Made by a program: the position numbers and the translations under genes
The notes under the pieces: generated by a model
Databases searched by the model: none
Seen by the model: the letters and a program-made list of their open reading frames with translations, nothing else
What the model was told of the DNA's origin: nothing
Part shown: positions 54,272-62,933 of the stretch, piece by piece
Layout: each line of letters begins with the position of its first letter
How positions within the stretch are numbered: the stretch's first letter is position 1
Assembly (NCBI RefSeq): GCF_023016525.1
Contig: NZ_JALKCG010000001.1
Location: 930,001-994,000 of the forward strand
DNA: 64,000 nucleotides
Origin: Ancylobacter koreensis
Lineage (GTDB): Bacteria > Pseudomonadota > Alphaproteobacteria > Rhizobiales > Xanthobacteraceae
Direction of reading: 5' to 3'

Positions 54272-54420
54272 ACAGCACGGGCGGCCGGACGGCTCTGTGA
54301 CGACAAGCGGGCGCCCGTGCTTTTCGCGGAAACGCGCGCCGCAGGGCCGCGTTCCGCTTACGCCACGCGAAACGGGCGCCGGACCGCATCGGCCGGGGCC
54401 GCCACATCTGGAGGGGATCC

Positions 54421-54678
54421 ATGCTCAAGATCGTTGCGATTTCGGCCGTCGCGCTCAGCCTCGCGGCCTGCACCACCACCGAGCGCCGGGCGACCGGCGG
54501 CGCGCTCATCGGCGGCGGCACGGGCGCGGTGATCGGCGGCATCGCCGGCGGCGGCACCGGGGCCGCGATCGGCGCGGGCATCGGCGCCGGCACGGGCGCG
54601 CTGATCGGCGCGGCGACCTCGCCGGGCGACTGCTACGCCTATGACGCCTATGGCCGCCGCGTGGCGGTGCGCTGCTGA
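54421..54678 (+). CDS. Glycine-zipper outer-membrane lipoprotein
   Basis: An 85-residue lipoprotein. The signal MLKIVAISAVALSLAAC ends in the lipobox LAAC (C17). A glycine-zipper of GxxxG repeats follows (GGALIGGGTGAVIGGIAGGG, GAAIGAGIGAGTGALIGAA) that can form a membrane-spanning helical hairpin. It closes with DCYAYDAYGRRVAVRC. GGAGGGG is the ribosome site. Related small zipper lipoproteins are envelope components of unclear role. EcfG promoter upstream and terminator downstream make it a single-gene unit. Confidence 0.88.
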   Translation: MLKIVAISAVALSLAACTTTERRATGGALIGGGTGAVIGGIAGGGTGAAIGAGIGAGTGALIGAATSPGDCYAYDAYGRRVAVRC

Positions 54679-54703
54679 TAGCGCAGCCCCTCGAACGGAC
54701 CTT

Positions 54704-54736
54704 AAGGAACGGCCCCCCAGCGGGGCCGTTTTCCTT
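54704..54736. terminator. Terminator between the lipoprotein and S24 repressor genes
   Basis: AACGGCCCC (54709-54717) pairs with GGGGCCGTT (54722-54730), flanked by AAGGA and TTTTCCTT, which extend the stem. The T run on the plus strand suits the lipoprotein gene, and the convergent gene may use it too. Confidence 0.85.
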
Positions 54737-54752
54737 ATGACGGCCGGCAACG

Positions 54753-55379
54753 CTACTGGCTGGCCCACAGCACGCGGGCGATCCAGGCGATCTCGCCCTC
54801 CTGCAGCAGCCGGTCGGGATGCTCGGGGTTGAGCGAGCGCAGCTCGACCGTGCGTGCGGTGCGGCGCTTGAGCTCCTTGGCGAGCACCTCGCCCTCGCGC
54901 GTCTTGACGATCACCCGGTCGCCACGGCGCACCGGCGCGGCGGGCGAGACCACCACAAGATCGCCGTCGCGGTACAGCGGCAGCATGGAATCCCCTGAAA
55001 TCTCCAGCGCATAGGCGTGCTCGTCGCCGACGGCGGGGAAGGCGATCTCGTCCCAGGCACCGCCCACCGGAAAGCCGGCATCGTCGAAATAGCCGCCGGC
55101 GCCCGCCTGCGCGAAGCCGATCAGCGGAATGGCGCGCCGCGCCCCGCTTGTGCCGTCCACCATCGCCATGAAGTCGTCGAGGCCGGTGCCGGTGGCGGCG
55201 AGGATCTTGGCGATGCTCTCGGTGGAGGGCCAGCGCGCGCGCCCGTCCGCCGCCTCGCGCTTGGAGCGGTTGAAGGTGGTGGCGTCGAGCCCGGCCCGCT
55301 TGGCAAGCGCGGAGACGCTCATTCCGTGGCGCTCGGCCAGCCGGTCGACGGCCCGCCAGATCTGGGCATGGGTGAGCAT
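54753..55379 (-). CDS. Helix-turn-helix repressor with S24 (LexA-like) autopeptidase domain
   Basis: A 208-residue regulator. The N-terminal helix-turn-helix is LAERHGMSVSALAKRAGLDATTFNRSKR (15-42). The C-terminal S24 peptidase has the Ser/Lys dyad S131 (ISGDSMLPLYRDGD) and K168 (EVLAKELKRR). A possible self-cleavage Ala-Gly is at 92-95 (QAGAGG). The layout is that of phage-type repressors cleaved with RecA, but no prophage genes are nearby, and similar single genes occur in Rhizobiales chromosomes. Targets are unknown. It is divergent from the decarboxylase gene. Confidence 0.87.
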   Translation of the reverse strand: MLTHAQIWRAVDRLAERHGMSVSALAKRAGLDATTFNRSKREAADGRARWPSTESIAKILAATGTGLDDFMAMVDGTSGARRAIPLIGFAQAGAGGYFDDAGFPVGGAWDEIAFPAVGDEHAYALEISGDSMLPLYRDGDLVVVSPAAPVRRGDRVIVKTREGEVLAKELKRRTARTVELRSLNPEHPDRLLQEGEIAWIARVLWASQ

Positions 55380-55531
55380 GGGGGCGGCTCGGAATATGGT
55401 CGGATGAACAGGAATTATACCCTATTTCGGTCCGCGTCCAGTCCCGTTGCGGCCCCATTCCCGCCCGTGTCCGACGGTCTGGACACGCCGGGAGCGCGGT
55501 CTAGAGTGCGCGCCCCCGAGGGAGACACGCC

Positions 55532-56974
55532 ATGGCCGAGCCGAGCGAACACCGCGACAGCGCCACCCGCGCGCTGCTGATGGAGGCCGCCCGGCGCGCC
55601 GCCGACTATCGGGACGGCGACGCCGTGCGCGGCCGCCCCTCCATGGGCTATGGCGAGGCGGTGGAGGCCTTCGAGGGCGAACTCCCCGTCGAGGGCGAGG
55701 AGGCGCAGGCCGTGCTCGACGCTCTCGTGCGCGCGGCCGAGCCGGGGCTGCATCCCGCCACCGGGCCGCGCTTCTTCGGCTGGGTGATCGGCAATTCCCA
55801 CCCCATGGGCGTCGCGGCGGACTGGCTGGCCTCGGCCTGGGGCCAGAACACCGCCAACCATGTGGCGGCGCCCGCCGCCGCCGCCGCCGAGACCGTGGCG
55901 GCGCGCTGGCTGCTGGAGCTGCTGGCGCTGCCGGCTCAGTGCTCCGTCGGCTTTGTCACCGGGGCGACCATGGCGAATTTCGTCGGCCTTGCCGCCGCGC
56001 GCGGCGAGGTGCTGCGCCGCGCCGGCTGGGACGTCGCCGCGCACGGCCTGTTCGGTGCGCCGTGCGTGCGCGTGCTCATCGGCGCCGACGCGCACAGCAC
56101 CGTTCCCTCCGTGCTCGGCCATCTCGGCTTCGGCCGCGAGAGCATCGTGAGAGTGCCGACCGATACGCAGGGCGCCATCTGTCCCGAGGCCTTCGAGCGG
56201 GCGCTGGCCGAGAGCGGCGAAGGGCCGCTGATCGTGGCGACGCAGGCCGGCCAGCTCAACACCGGCGCCTTCGACCCGCACGACGTCCTCGTGCCGATGG
56301 CGCAGGCGCGCGGCGCCTGGGTGCATGTCGACGGCGCCTTCGGCCTGTGGGCGCGTGCGTGCCCCTCCCGCGCCGGGCTGGCGCACGGCGTCGAGCTGGC
56401 GGATTCCTGGGCGAGCGACGGCCATAAATGGCTGCAGACGCCGTTCGATTCCGGCTACGCCATCGTGCGCGACGGTGAGGCGCACCGGCGCGCCATGACC
56501 ATCGCCGCAAGCTATCTGCCGCCGGTGCGGGAGGCCGAGCGCGACCCCTCCCATCTGGTGCCGGAGCTGTCGCGCCGCGCGCGCGGCTTCGCGACGTGGG
56601 CCCTGCTGCGCCATTTCGGCCGCGACGGCATGGCGGCGATGGTGGAGCGCCATTGCGCGCTGGCCCGCCGCCTCGCCGACCGGCTGGCCGCCGAGCCCGG
56701 CATCGCGGTGCTCAATGAGGTGGTGCTCAACCAGATCCTCGTGCGCTTCGGCGACGGGGCGGGCGTCGAGGCGGACGACGCGGCCACGCTCGCCACCATC
56801 GCCGCGATCCAGGCGGACGGCACCTGCTTCGCCGGCGGGGCGAAATGGCGCGGGCGCTGGGCGATGCGGGTCTCGGTGATCGGCTATTCGACGACCGAAG
56901 AAGACATCGACCGCTCGGCGCGGGCGATGATCGCGGCGTGGAGGTCCGTTGCCAGCGCCGCCGCGCAGGGCTAG
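55532..56974 (+). CDS. PLP-dependent group II amino-acid decarboxylase family protein
   Basis: A 480-residue enzyme of the glutamate/aromatic amino-acid decarboxylase fold. It shows HPATGPRFFGWVIGNSHPMGVAADWL, WGQNTANHVAAPAAAAAE, VTGATMANFVGLAAAR, the PLP-binding DGAFGLWARACP and the Schiff-base lysine in SDGHKWLQTPFDSGYA. The C-terminus resembles bacterial tyrosine/tryptophan decarboxylase-like proteins. Substrate is not predictable from these motifs, and a related PLP lyase or aldolase function is possible. GAGGGAGA precedes the ATG. No biosynthetic partner genes are adjacent. Confidence 0.87.
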   Translation: MAEPSEHRDSATRALLMEAARRAADYRDGDAVRGRPSMGYGEAVEAFEGELPVEGEEAQAVLDALVRAAEPGLHPATGPRFFGWVIGNSHPMGVAADWLASAWGQNTANHVAAPAAAAAETVAARWLLELLALPAQCSVGFVTGATMANFVGLAAARGEVLRRAGWDVAAHGLFGAPCVRVLIGADAHSTVPSVLGHLGFGRESIVRVPTDTQGAICPEAFERALAESGEGPLIVATQAGQLNTGAFDPHDVLVPMAQARGAWVHVDGAFGLWARACPSRAGLAHGVELADSWASDGHKWLQTPFDSGYAIVRDGEAHRRAMTIAASYLPPVREAERDPSHLVPELSRRARGFATWALLRHFGRDGMAAMVERHCALARRLADRLAAEPGIAVLNEVVLNQILVRFGDGAGVEADDAATLATIAAIQADGTCFAGGAKWRGRWAMRVSVIGYSTTEEDIDRSARAMIAAWRSVASAAAQG

Positions 56975-57043
56975 AGCCTGAGCCGCGGCTGAACTGCGTC
57001 ATTGAACTGTGACGTGCGCCGCGTCGACAGCGGGGGCTCCGAC

Positions 57044-57394
57044 TTGACCGAATTCATCTACAAGATCGCGCCGCGCGCGCTCTGGCTGGAAGCCGAGGCG
57101 GCCGGCCGCTTCGAGGGCGCGCCGGTCGACATCGCCGACGGCTACATCCATTTCTCGACGCTCGCGCAGGTGGCGGAGACCGCGCGCCGGCACTTCGCCG
57201 GGCAGGACGACCTCGTGGTCGTCACCGTCCGCATCGACGCGCTCGACCCGGCGGAACTGCGCTGGGAACCCTCGCGCGGCGGCGCGCTGTTCCCCCATCT
57301 CTACGCCCCGCTCGATCTCGGCGCGGTGGTCTCGGTGCAGGCGCTGCGGCTCGGGCCGGACGGGCGGCATGTGTTTCCCGAGCTGGAGGGCTAG
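57044..57394 (+). CDS. DUF952 family protein
   Basis: A 116-residue protein with the DUF952 core IYKIAPRALWLEAEAAGRFEGAPVDIADGYIHFSTLAQV and LFPHLYAPLDLGAVVSVQAL. Function is unknown; the fold is related to ADP-ribosyl transferases and glutathione-dependent enzymes only distantly, if at all. No ATG fits. The TTG at 57044 has GGGGG eight bases upstream and gives the family N-terminus; GTG 57014 and TTG 57002 are alternatives. It ends 3 bp before pyrD, a pairing common in Rhizobiales. Confidence 0.87.
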   Translation: MTEFIYKIAPRALWLEAEAAGRFEGAPVDIADGYIHFSTLAQVAETARRHFAGQDDLVVVTVRIDALDPAELRWEPSRGGALFPHLYAPLDLGAVVSVQALRLGPDGRHVFPELEG

Positions 57395-57397
57395 GCG

Positions 57398-58477
57398 ATG
57401 CGCGCGCTTCTCGATCTCGCTCTGCCGGCGGCCCGCCTGCTCGACCCGGAGACGGCGCACGGCCTCGCCATACGCGCGCTGTCCACCCTGCCGGCCGGCC
57501 CGGCGCCGGTCGACGATCCGCGCCTCGGCGTGACGCTGTTCGGGCTTTCCTTCCCCAACCCCGTGGGGCTGGCGGCAGGCTTCGACAAGGAAGCCGAGGT
57601 GCCCGACGCGATGCTCGCCGCCGGCTTCGGCTTCGTCGAGGTCGGCACCCTCACGCCGCGCCCGCAGCCGGGAAATCCGCGACCGCGCAATTTCCGCCTC
57701 ACCGAGGACCGCGCGGTGATCAACCGCTACGGCTTCAACAGCGGCGGCCACGGCCCGGCCCGCGCGCGGCTGACCGCCCGCAAGGGGCGGCCCGGCATCG
57801 TCGGGGTGAATGTCGGGGCCAACAAGGATTCGGCCGACCGCGCCGCCGATTACGTCGCCGGCATCGAGGCCTTCGCCGGCCTCGCCAGCTATTTCACCGC
57901 CAATGTCTCCTCGCCCAACACGCCGGGCCTGCGCGACCTGCAGGAGGAGAAGGCGCTCGACGAGCTGCTGGCGCGGCTGATGGAGACGCGCGAGCGCGTG
58001 GCGCCCGGCGTGCCGCTGCTGCTGAAGATCGCGCCGGATCTCGCGCTGGCCCATCTCGACGGGGTGATCGAGGTGGTGCGCCGGCGCCGCGTCGACGGGT
58101 TGATCGTCTCCAACACCACGATCTCGCGTCCGGCGGGGCTGCGCTCGCGCCACAGCATTGAGACCGGCGGCCTCTCCGGCCGGCCGCTCTTCGCGCTCTC
58201 GACCCGCATGCTGGCGGAAGCCTATGTGCGCGCCGACGGCGCCTTTCCGCTGATCGGCGTGGGCGGCATCGACAGCCCGGAGACGGCGCTGGCCAAGATC
58301 GAGGCCGGCGCCAGCCTGATCCAGCTCTATTCCGGCCTCGTCTATGAGGGGCTCGGGCTGGCCGCGCGCATCAAGCAGGGGCTGCTCGCCCGCCTGACGC
58401 GCGAGGGCACGACGCTTCCCGCGCTCACCGGCCGGCGCGCCCGCGAGCGGGTGGCGGAACGCTTTCCCGGCACGTGA
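57398..58477 (+). CDS. pyrD: Dihydroorotate dehydrogenase (quinone), class 2
   Basis: A 359-residue membrane-associated flavoprotein of pyrimidine synthesis, passing electrons to ubiquinone. It shows [38 protein letters not shown], the catalytic serine region [39 protein letters not shown] and [28 protein letters not shown]. The N-terminal helix extension needed for membrane contact is present. Convergent with the MATE gene. Confidence 0.97.
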   Translation: MRALLDLALPAARLLDPETAHGLAIRALSTLPAGPAPVDDPRLGVTLFGLSFPNPVGLAAGFDKEAEVPDAMLAAGFGFVEVGTLTPRPQPGNPRPRNFRLTEDRAVINRYGFNSGGHGPARARLTARKGRPGIVGVNVGANKDSADRAADYVAGIEAFAGLASYFTANVSSPNTPGLRDLQEEKALDELLARLMETRERVAPGVPLLLKIAPDLALAHLDGVIEVVRRRRVDGLIVSNTTISRPAGLRSRHSIETGGLSGRPLFALSTRMLAEAYVRADGAFPLIGVGGIDSPETALAKIEAGASLIQLYSGLVYEGLGLAARIKQGLLARLTREGTTLPALTGRRARERVAERFPGT

Positions 58478-58483
58478 GCCGGT

Positions 58484-59809
58484 TCAGGCGAAGCTGCGCC
58501 GTTCCAGCGCCGGCAGGCGGAGGGCGAGGAACACGCCGCGCCCGGCCATGAAGGCGAGATAGGCGATCCACAGCCCCTCATTGCCGAGCGGCAGGGTGAG
58601 CCACCAGACGAGGAAGAACAGCGCCACCGCCGGGAACATGAGGTTGCGCATGTCGCGCGCCCAGGTCGAGCCGGCATAGATGCCGTCATAGGCGAAGGCG
58701 GCGACGCCGAGCAGCGGGGTCAGCGCCGCCAGCGGCAGGAAGGCGCGGCCGACCCCGCGCACCTGTTCATTCGCCGCCAGAAGGTCGATCAGCGCGCCGC
58801 CGCCGACGATCAGCAGCCCGGTGGCCGGGGCGGCGAAGCCAAAGCCCCACAGGAGGACGAGGCGCACCGCGCGCCGGAAGCCCGCCCGGTCCTTCGCGCC
58901 GATGCTCTGGCCGCAGATCTGTTCGGCGGCGGTCGAGAAGCCGTCGAGGAAGAAGGCCGTCACCATGACGATGTTGTAGAGCACCGCATTGGCGGCGAGC
59001 GTCACGTCGTCATGGCGCGCGCCCTGCGCGGTGAAGAACAGCAGCACGCTCATGATCAGCGCGGTGCGGATCATTATGTCGCCGTTCACCGCCACGGTCT
59101 CGAACAGCCGGGCGCGGTCGAGCACGACGCGCCAGGGCAGGCGCCAGTCGCGCCCGATGAGCCTTGCCGCCGCACCGAGCCCGGCCAGCGTGCCGACGAC
59201 CTCTGCCAGCACATTCGCTGCCGCCGCGCCGGCGATGCCGAAATCCCAGTGCAGCACGAGCAGCAGCGTCGCCACCGCGTTGACCGCGGCGATGAGGATC
59301 TGCAGCCCGAGGCCGATATCGGTGCGGGCGATGCCGACCAGCCAGCCGAGCAGGGCGAAATTGCCGATGGCGAAGGGCGCGGAGAGGATGCGCACCGCGA
59401 AATAGAGCGCCGCCGCCTCGTGCACGCTTTCGCTGGCGCCCATGGCGAGGAAGGCGAGGTGGGACAGCGGCAGGTGCAGCACGATGAGCGCGAGGCCGAC
59501 GACGAGCGCGATCAGCAGCGAGCGCAGCAGCACGGCGCGCAGTTCGACACTGTCACCGCGCCCGAGCGCCTGCGCGGTAAGGCCCGCCGTGCCCATGCGG
59601 ATGGAGCCGAACACCCAGAACACGAAATCGAACAGCAGCGCCCCGACCGCCACGGCGCCGAGCAGCGCCGCATCGCCCAGCCGGCCGATGGCGCCCGTGG
59701 CGACCAGCCCGAGCACGGGCGTCGTCATCTGCGCCAGCGTCGCCGGCAGGGCGATGACGAGGAAGCGCCGGGAGGTGACCTCCTCCCGGCCGCCGGACGC
59801 GATGTTCAC
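58484..59809 (-). CDS. MATE-family efflux transporter (DinF-like)
   Basis: A 441-residue protein with about twelve hydrophobic segments. The MATE landmarks are FLVIALPATLAQMTTPVLGLVATGAIGRLGD, GTAGLTAQALGRGD, ILMAFFLDG-like FFLDGFSTAAEQICGQSIGAKD and FAYDGIYAGSTWARDMRNLM. This order is typical of the DinF branch, which exports drugs or cationic metabolites using sodium or protons. Substrate is not known. It ends 6 bp from the pyrD stop and starts 4 bp after the small gene upstream. Confidence 0.92.
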   Translation of the reverse strand: MNIASGGREEVTSRRFLVIALPATLAQMTTPVLGLVATGAIGRLGDAALLGAVAVGALLFDFVFWVFGSIRMGTAGLTAQALGRGDSVELRAVLLRSLLIALVVGLALIVLHLPLSHLAFLAMGASESVHEAAALYFAVRILSAPFAIGNFALLGWLVGIARTDIGLGLQILIAAVNAVATLLLVLHWDFGIAGAAAANVLAEVVGTLAGLGAAARLIGRDWRLPWRVVLDRARLFETVAVNGDIMIRTALIMSVLLFFTAQGARHDDVTLAANAVLYNIVMVTAFFLDGFSTAAEQICGQSIGAKDRAGFRRAVRLVLLWGFGFAAPATGLLIVGGGALIDLLAANEQVRGVGRAFLPLAALTPLLGVAAFAYDGIYAGSTWARDMRNLMFPAVALFFLVWWLTLPLGNEGLWIAYLAFMAGRGVFLALRLPALERRSFA

Positions 59810-59813
59810 GGTG

Positions 59814-60089
59814 TCAGCGTCCGCGGCTGGCGATGCGGGTGATGAACCAGAGCGGGATGACGATGACCGCGCCGAGCAGGAAATAGCGCCACAGCCGCTC
59901 GACCGTCTCGAAGCCGAAATTGAACAGATGGCGGATCAGGCTTTCGAGGCTGGACAGGATGTTCAGCGGGTCGAGCCCCAGCGCGGCGAGGATGACGCCG
60001 ACCACCACCGACAGCGCGATGAGGCGCAGCAGCACCCAGAAGGGCGAGCCGCCCATCCAGCGGCCGAGACTGTTGTGGTGGTCGGACAT
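59814..60089 (-). CDS. Small conserved membrane protein (DUF6460-like)
   Basis: A 91-residue protein: a polar MSDHHNSLGRWMGGSPFWVLLRL start, a first helix LIALSVVVGVILAALGLDPLNIL, an amphipathic middle SSLESLIRHLFNFGFETVERLW, and a second helix YFLLGAVIVIPLWFITRI. This pattern is conserved in Rhizobiales as an integrase-sized small membrane protein with no known role. It starts 3 bp after the ligase gene stop, so it is co-transcribed with the ligase and exonuclease. Ribosome site: CAAGGAGCG. Confidence 0.85.
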   Translation of the reverse strand: MSDHHNSLGRWMGGSPFWVLLRLIALSVVVGVILAALGLDPLNILSSLESLIRHLFNFGFETVERLWRYFLLGAVIVIPLWFITRIASRGR

Positions 60090-60092
60090 GAA

Positions 60093-61787
60093 TCACGCTC
60101 CTTGGGCGGGCGAACGGCCCTTCCCTAGCACGCCGGAGGCACGGCGGGGAGCGTGTCCCTCATCGCCGATCATGCGCTCCAGCGTTTCCAGCCGGTCCGC
60201 CTCGCCGGGGGGCTTGTCCCAGCGCAGACGCGCGATGCGGGGAAAGCGCATGGCGAGGCCCGAGCGGTGGCGGGTGGAGCGCGCCAGCCCCTCAAAGGCG
60301 ACTTCCAGCACCAGCCCCTCGGTCGGCGTGTGGACGACCTCGCGCACCGGGCCGAAGCGGTTGACGGTGTGGCGGCGCACGAAGCGGTCGATCTCGATCA
60401 GCTCGGCGTCGGTGAAGCCGAAATAGGCCTTGCCGACCGGCACCAGTTCGCCGGCTTCCGTCCAGACCCCGAAGGTGTAGTCGGAATAATAGGAGGAGCG
60501 CTTGCCGTGGCCGCGCTGGGCATACATCAGCACGGCGTCGACGCTGTGCGGGTCGCGCTTCCATTTCCACCACGGCCCTTTCGGCCGGCCGGGGAGATAG
60601 AAGCTGTCAGCGCGCTTGAGCATGACGCCCTCGACCGCCTCGGCCTCGGATTGCGCGCCATGCGCCGCCGGATCGGCGCGGGCGGCGGCCAGCTCCTCCC
60701 ATGACGCGAAGGGCACGAGCGGGGAGAGGTCGAGCCGGCCCGCCTCGGGATGGGCGGCGACCAGCGCCTCAAGCCGGGCGCGGCGGGCGTCGAAGGGCAG
60801 CTCGCGCAGGTCCTCGCCCTTCTCGGCGAGCAGGTCGTAGGCGCGGATATGGGCCGGGAACTCGCCCAGCATCTTCGGCGTGACAGCCTTCCGGTTGAGC
60901 CGCTGCTGCAGCACGTTGAAGGACTGCACCCGCCCCTCGCGCAGCACCAGCAACTCGCCGTCGACCGCCCCGTCGAAGGCGAGCGCCTCGGCAAGATCGG
61001 GGAAGGCGCCGGAGATGTCCTCGCCGGTGCGGCTATAGAGGCGCGTCACGTGCCGCCCGTCCGCGCCGGGCGCCCGCACCGCCTGCACGCGGATGCCGTC
61101 CCATTTCCATTCCGCGCGGAAGGCGGCGGGGTCCAGCGCCGCGAAATCGGCGTCCTCGACCGGATGGGACAGCATCACCGGGCGGAAAGGGGCGGGATCG
61201 TCGGTCTCGGGCCGCGCGCCATGCCCTTCCGCCCAGGCGAACAGCGCCTCATAGGGCGGGGAGAGGCCGGGCCAGACTAGCTCGATATCGTCCGGCGTCA
61301 GCTCGCCAAGCGCGGCCACCGCCGTCTTGGCGAGGCGGGCCGAGACGCCGATGCGCAGGCCGCCGGTGATCAGCTTGAGCAGCGCCCAGCGGCCGGTCTC
61401 GTCCAGTCGGTCGAGCAGGCCCGCGAGCACGGCCGGCATTTCGGCGCGGCCCATATGGGTGAAGGCGTGGACGATGGCGGAAAGGGGCGGCGGCTCGGTG
61501 TCGTTGCGCCCGTGCGGCGCCGGCCACATCAGCGCCACCGTCTCGGAGAGGTCGCCGACATAATCGTAGGAAAGAGCGAACAGCACCGGGTCGGTGCGCT
61601 CGGAGATCAGCTGGCGGATCAGCCCCGGCTTGGCGTTGCGGAACGACAGCGCCCCGGTGAGCGCGGCGAGCGCCCAGCCACGCTCCGGGTCTGGCGTGTG
61701 CTTCAGATAGTCGGCTATCAACCTGATCTTGCCGTTGCGGCGCGGCTCATAGGCGAGGCGGTCGAGCAGGGCGGCGAAGCGGTTCAC
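60093..61787 (-). CDS. ATP-dependent DNA ligase of the exonuclease-associated (LigC/cisplatin-type) family
   Basis: A 564-residue ligase. The N-terminal helical DNA-binding domain is followed by the adenylation site K228 in EWKWDGIRV, then TRLYSRTGEDIS, FDGAVDGELLV, VEGVMLKRADSFY and WWKWKRDPHSVDAVLMYAQ. The last is motif V with the following OB-fold region. The GTG start at 61787 overlaps the exonuclease stop (GTGA), so they are coupled. In many bacteria this ligase sits with an exonuclease, an Lhr-type helicase and a PdeM phosphoesterase; only the exonuclease is present here. Likely a repair ligase, next to the essential NAD ligase elsewhere. Confidence 0.92.
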   Translation of the reverse strand: MNRFAALLDRLAYEPRRNGKIRLIADYLKHTPDPERGWALAALTGALSFRNAKPGLIRQLISERTDPVLFALSYDYVGDLSETVALMWPAPHGRNDTEPPPLSAIVHAFTHMGRAEMPAVLAGLLDRLDETGRWALLKLITGGLRIGVSARLAKTAVAALGELTPDDIELVWPGLSPPYEALFAWAEGHGARPETDDPAPFRPVMLSHPVEDADFAALDPAAFRAEWKWDGIRVQAVRAPGADGRHVTRLYSRTGEDISGAFPDLAEALAFDGAVDGELLVLREGRVQSFNVLQQRLNRKAVTPKMLGEFPAHIRAYDLLAEKGEDLRELPFDARRARLEALVAAHPEAGRLDLSPLVPFASWEELAAARADPAAHGAQSEAEAVEGVMLKRADSFYLPGRPKGPWWKWKRDPHSVDAVLMYAQRGHGKRSSYYSDYTFGVWTEAGELVPVGKAYFGFTDAELIEIDRFVRRHTVNRFGPVREVVHTPTEGLVLEVAFEGLARSTRHRSGLAMRFPRIARLRWDKPPGEADRLETLERMIGDEGHAPRRASGVLGKGRSPAQGA

Positions 61788-62860
61788 GGCGCGGCCTCCG
61801 GCGGGGAGGCTTCCGGCCCCGCGGTCTCTGGCGCCGTGCCTTCCGGCGGCGCGCCTTCCGCCTCCTCCTCGCCATAGCCGACCATGTGCAGCGGCCGCGC
61901 CTCCAGCCCGGCGAGGCGCGCCCAGTGCACCAGCGCGTCCTCCTGGCCGTGCGTGACCCACAGTTCCTGGCAGCCGGTGGCGAGGATCGAGGCCTGCAAA
62001 TCGTCCCAGTCGGCATGGTCGGAGAGGATGAGCGGCAGCTCGACGCCGTTCTGCCGGGCGCGGGCGCGAATGCGCATCCAGCCTGAGGCGAAGGCGGTGA
62101 CCGGATCGGGGAAGCGGCGCGACCAGACGTCGGTCATCGCGCTGGGCGGGCAGATCACCACCGCGCCGGCGCGCTTGGCCGCCGGGGCGTCGCGGGCGGG
62201 GCGGATGTCGCCGAGGTCGATGCCCTGCGCGCGGTAATACTCGGTCAGCCGCTCCATCGCGCCATGGATGAGGATGGGCCGTTCATGCCCGGCGGCGCGC
62301 AGCAGCGCCATGACCCGCTGCGCCTTGCCGAGCGCATAGGCGCCGACGAGATGCGCGCGCTCGGGGAACAAAGCGAGCGAGGCGGTGAGCCTGGCGATCT
62401 CGCGCGCCGGCGCGGGATGGCGGAACACCGGCAGGCCGAAGGTCGCCTCCGAGATGAAGACGTGGCAGGGCACCGGGGCGAAGGGCTCGGCGGTCGGGTC
62501 GGCGCCCGGCTTGTAGTCGCCCGAGGCGACGATGGTGCAGCCGCGCCAGTCGAGTGCGATCTGCGCGCTGCCCAGTATGTGGCCGGCGGGATGGAAGGTG
62601 ACGCCGACGCCGTTCACCTCGACGCGCGCGCCATAGGCCGCCGCCTGCGTCGTGCCCGCGAAATCCTCGCCATAGCGGATCGCCATGATGTCGAGCGTGC
62701 GCCGGGTCGCCAGGACGGCGCCATGGCCGGCGCGGGCATGGTCGGAATGGCCGTGGGTGACGAGCGCCCGCGCCACCGGCCGCGTCGGGTCGATGAAGAA
62801 GTCGCCGGCCGGGGAATAGAGCCCCTGCGGCGTGGAGTGGAGAAGCTCTTCCGGACGCAT
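61784..62860 (-). CDS. Ligase-associated DNA exonuclease, metallo-beta-lactamase/beta-CASP type
   Basis: A 358-residue nuclease. The metal-binding motif H36-G-H-S-D-H41 occurs in LVTHGHSDHARAGH, followed by FHPAGHILGSAQI and VASGDYKPGADPTAEPF. The beta-CASP region ends with LPLILSDHADWDDLQASI and WVTHGQEDALV. This is the pattern of the SNM1-like exonucleases encoded with ATP-dependent ligases. The C-terminus is a Glu/Pro-rich tail. Start at 62860 by conservation; divergent from the methyltransferase gene. Confidence 0.92.
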   Translation of the reverse strand: MRPEELLHSTPQGLYSPAGDFFIDPTRPVARALVTHGHSDHARAGHGAVLATRRTLDIMAIRYGEDFAGTTQAAAYGARVEVNGVGVTFHPAGHILGSAQIALDWRGCTIVASGDYKPGADPTAEPFAPVPCHVFISEATFGLPVFRHPAPAREIARLTASLALFPERAHLVGAYALGKAQRVMALLRAAGHERPILIHGAMERLTEYYRAQGIDLGDIRPARDAPAAKRAGAVVICPPSAMTDVWSRRFPDPVTAFASGWMRIRARARQNGVELPLILSDHADWDDLQASILATGCQELWVTHGQEDALVHWARLAGLEARPLHMVGYGEEEAEGAPPEGTAPETAGPEASPPEAAP

Positions 62861-62933
62861 CGCGGAAGATATATAGGGCGGCGCCCCGGTTTTCCGCGAG
62901 AGGCCTCGCGGCGGTGTCCAGAGAACCACCCGC

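Noticed and set aside
54225-54420. Possible small gene in the leader of the lipoprotein gene
   Set aside because: The frames are Arg/Ala-rich without a ribosome site, and the stretch reads better as an EcfG promoter and untranslated leader.
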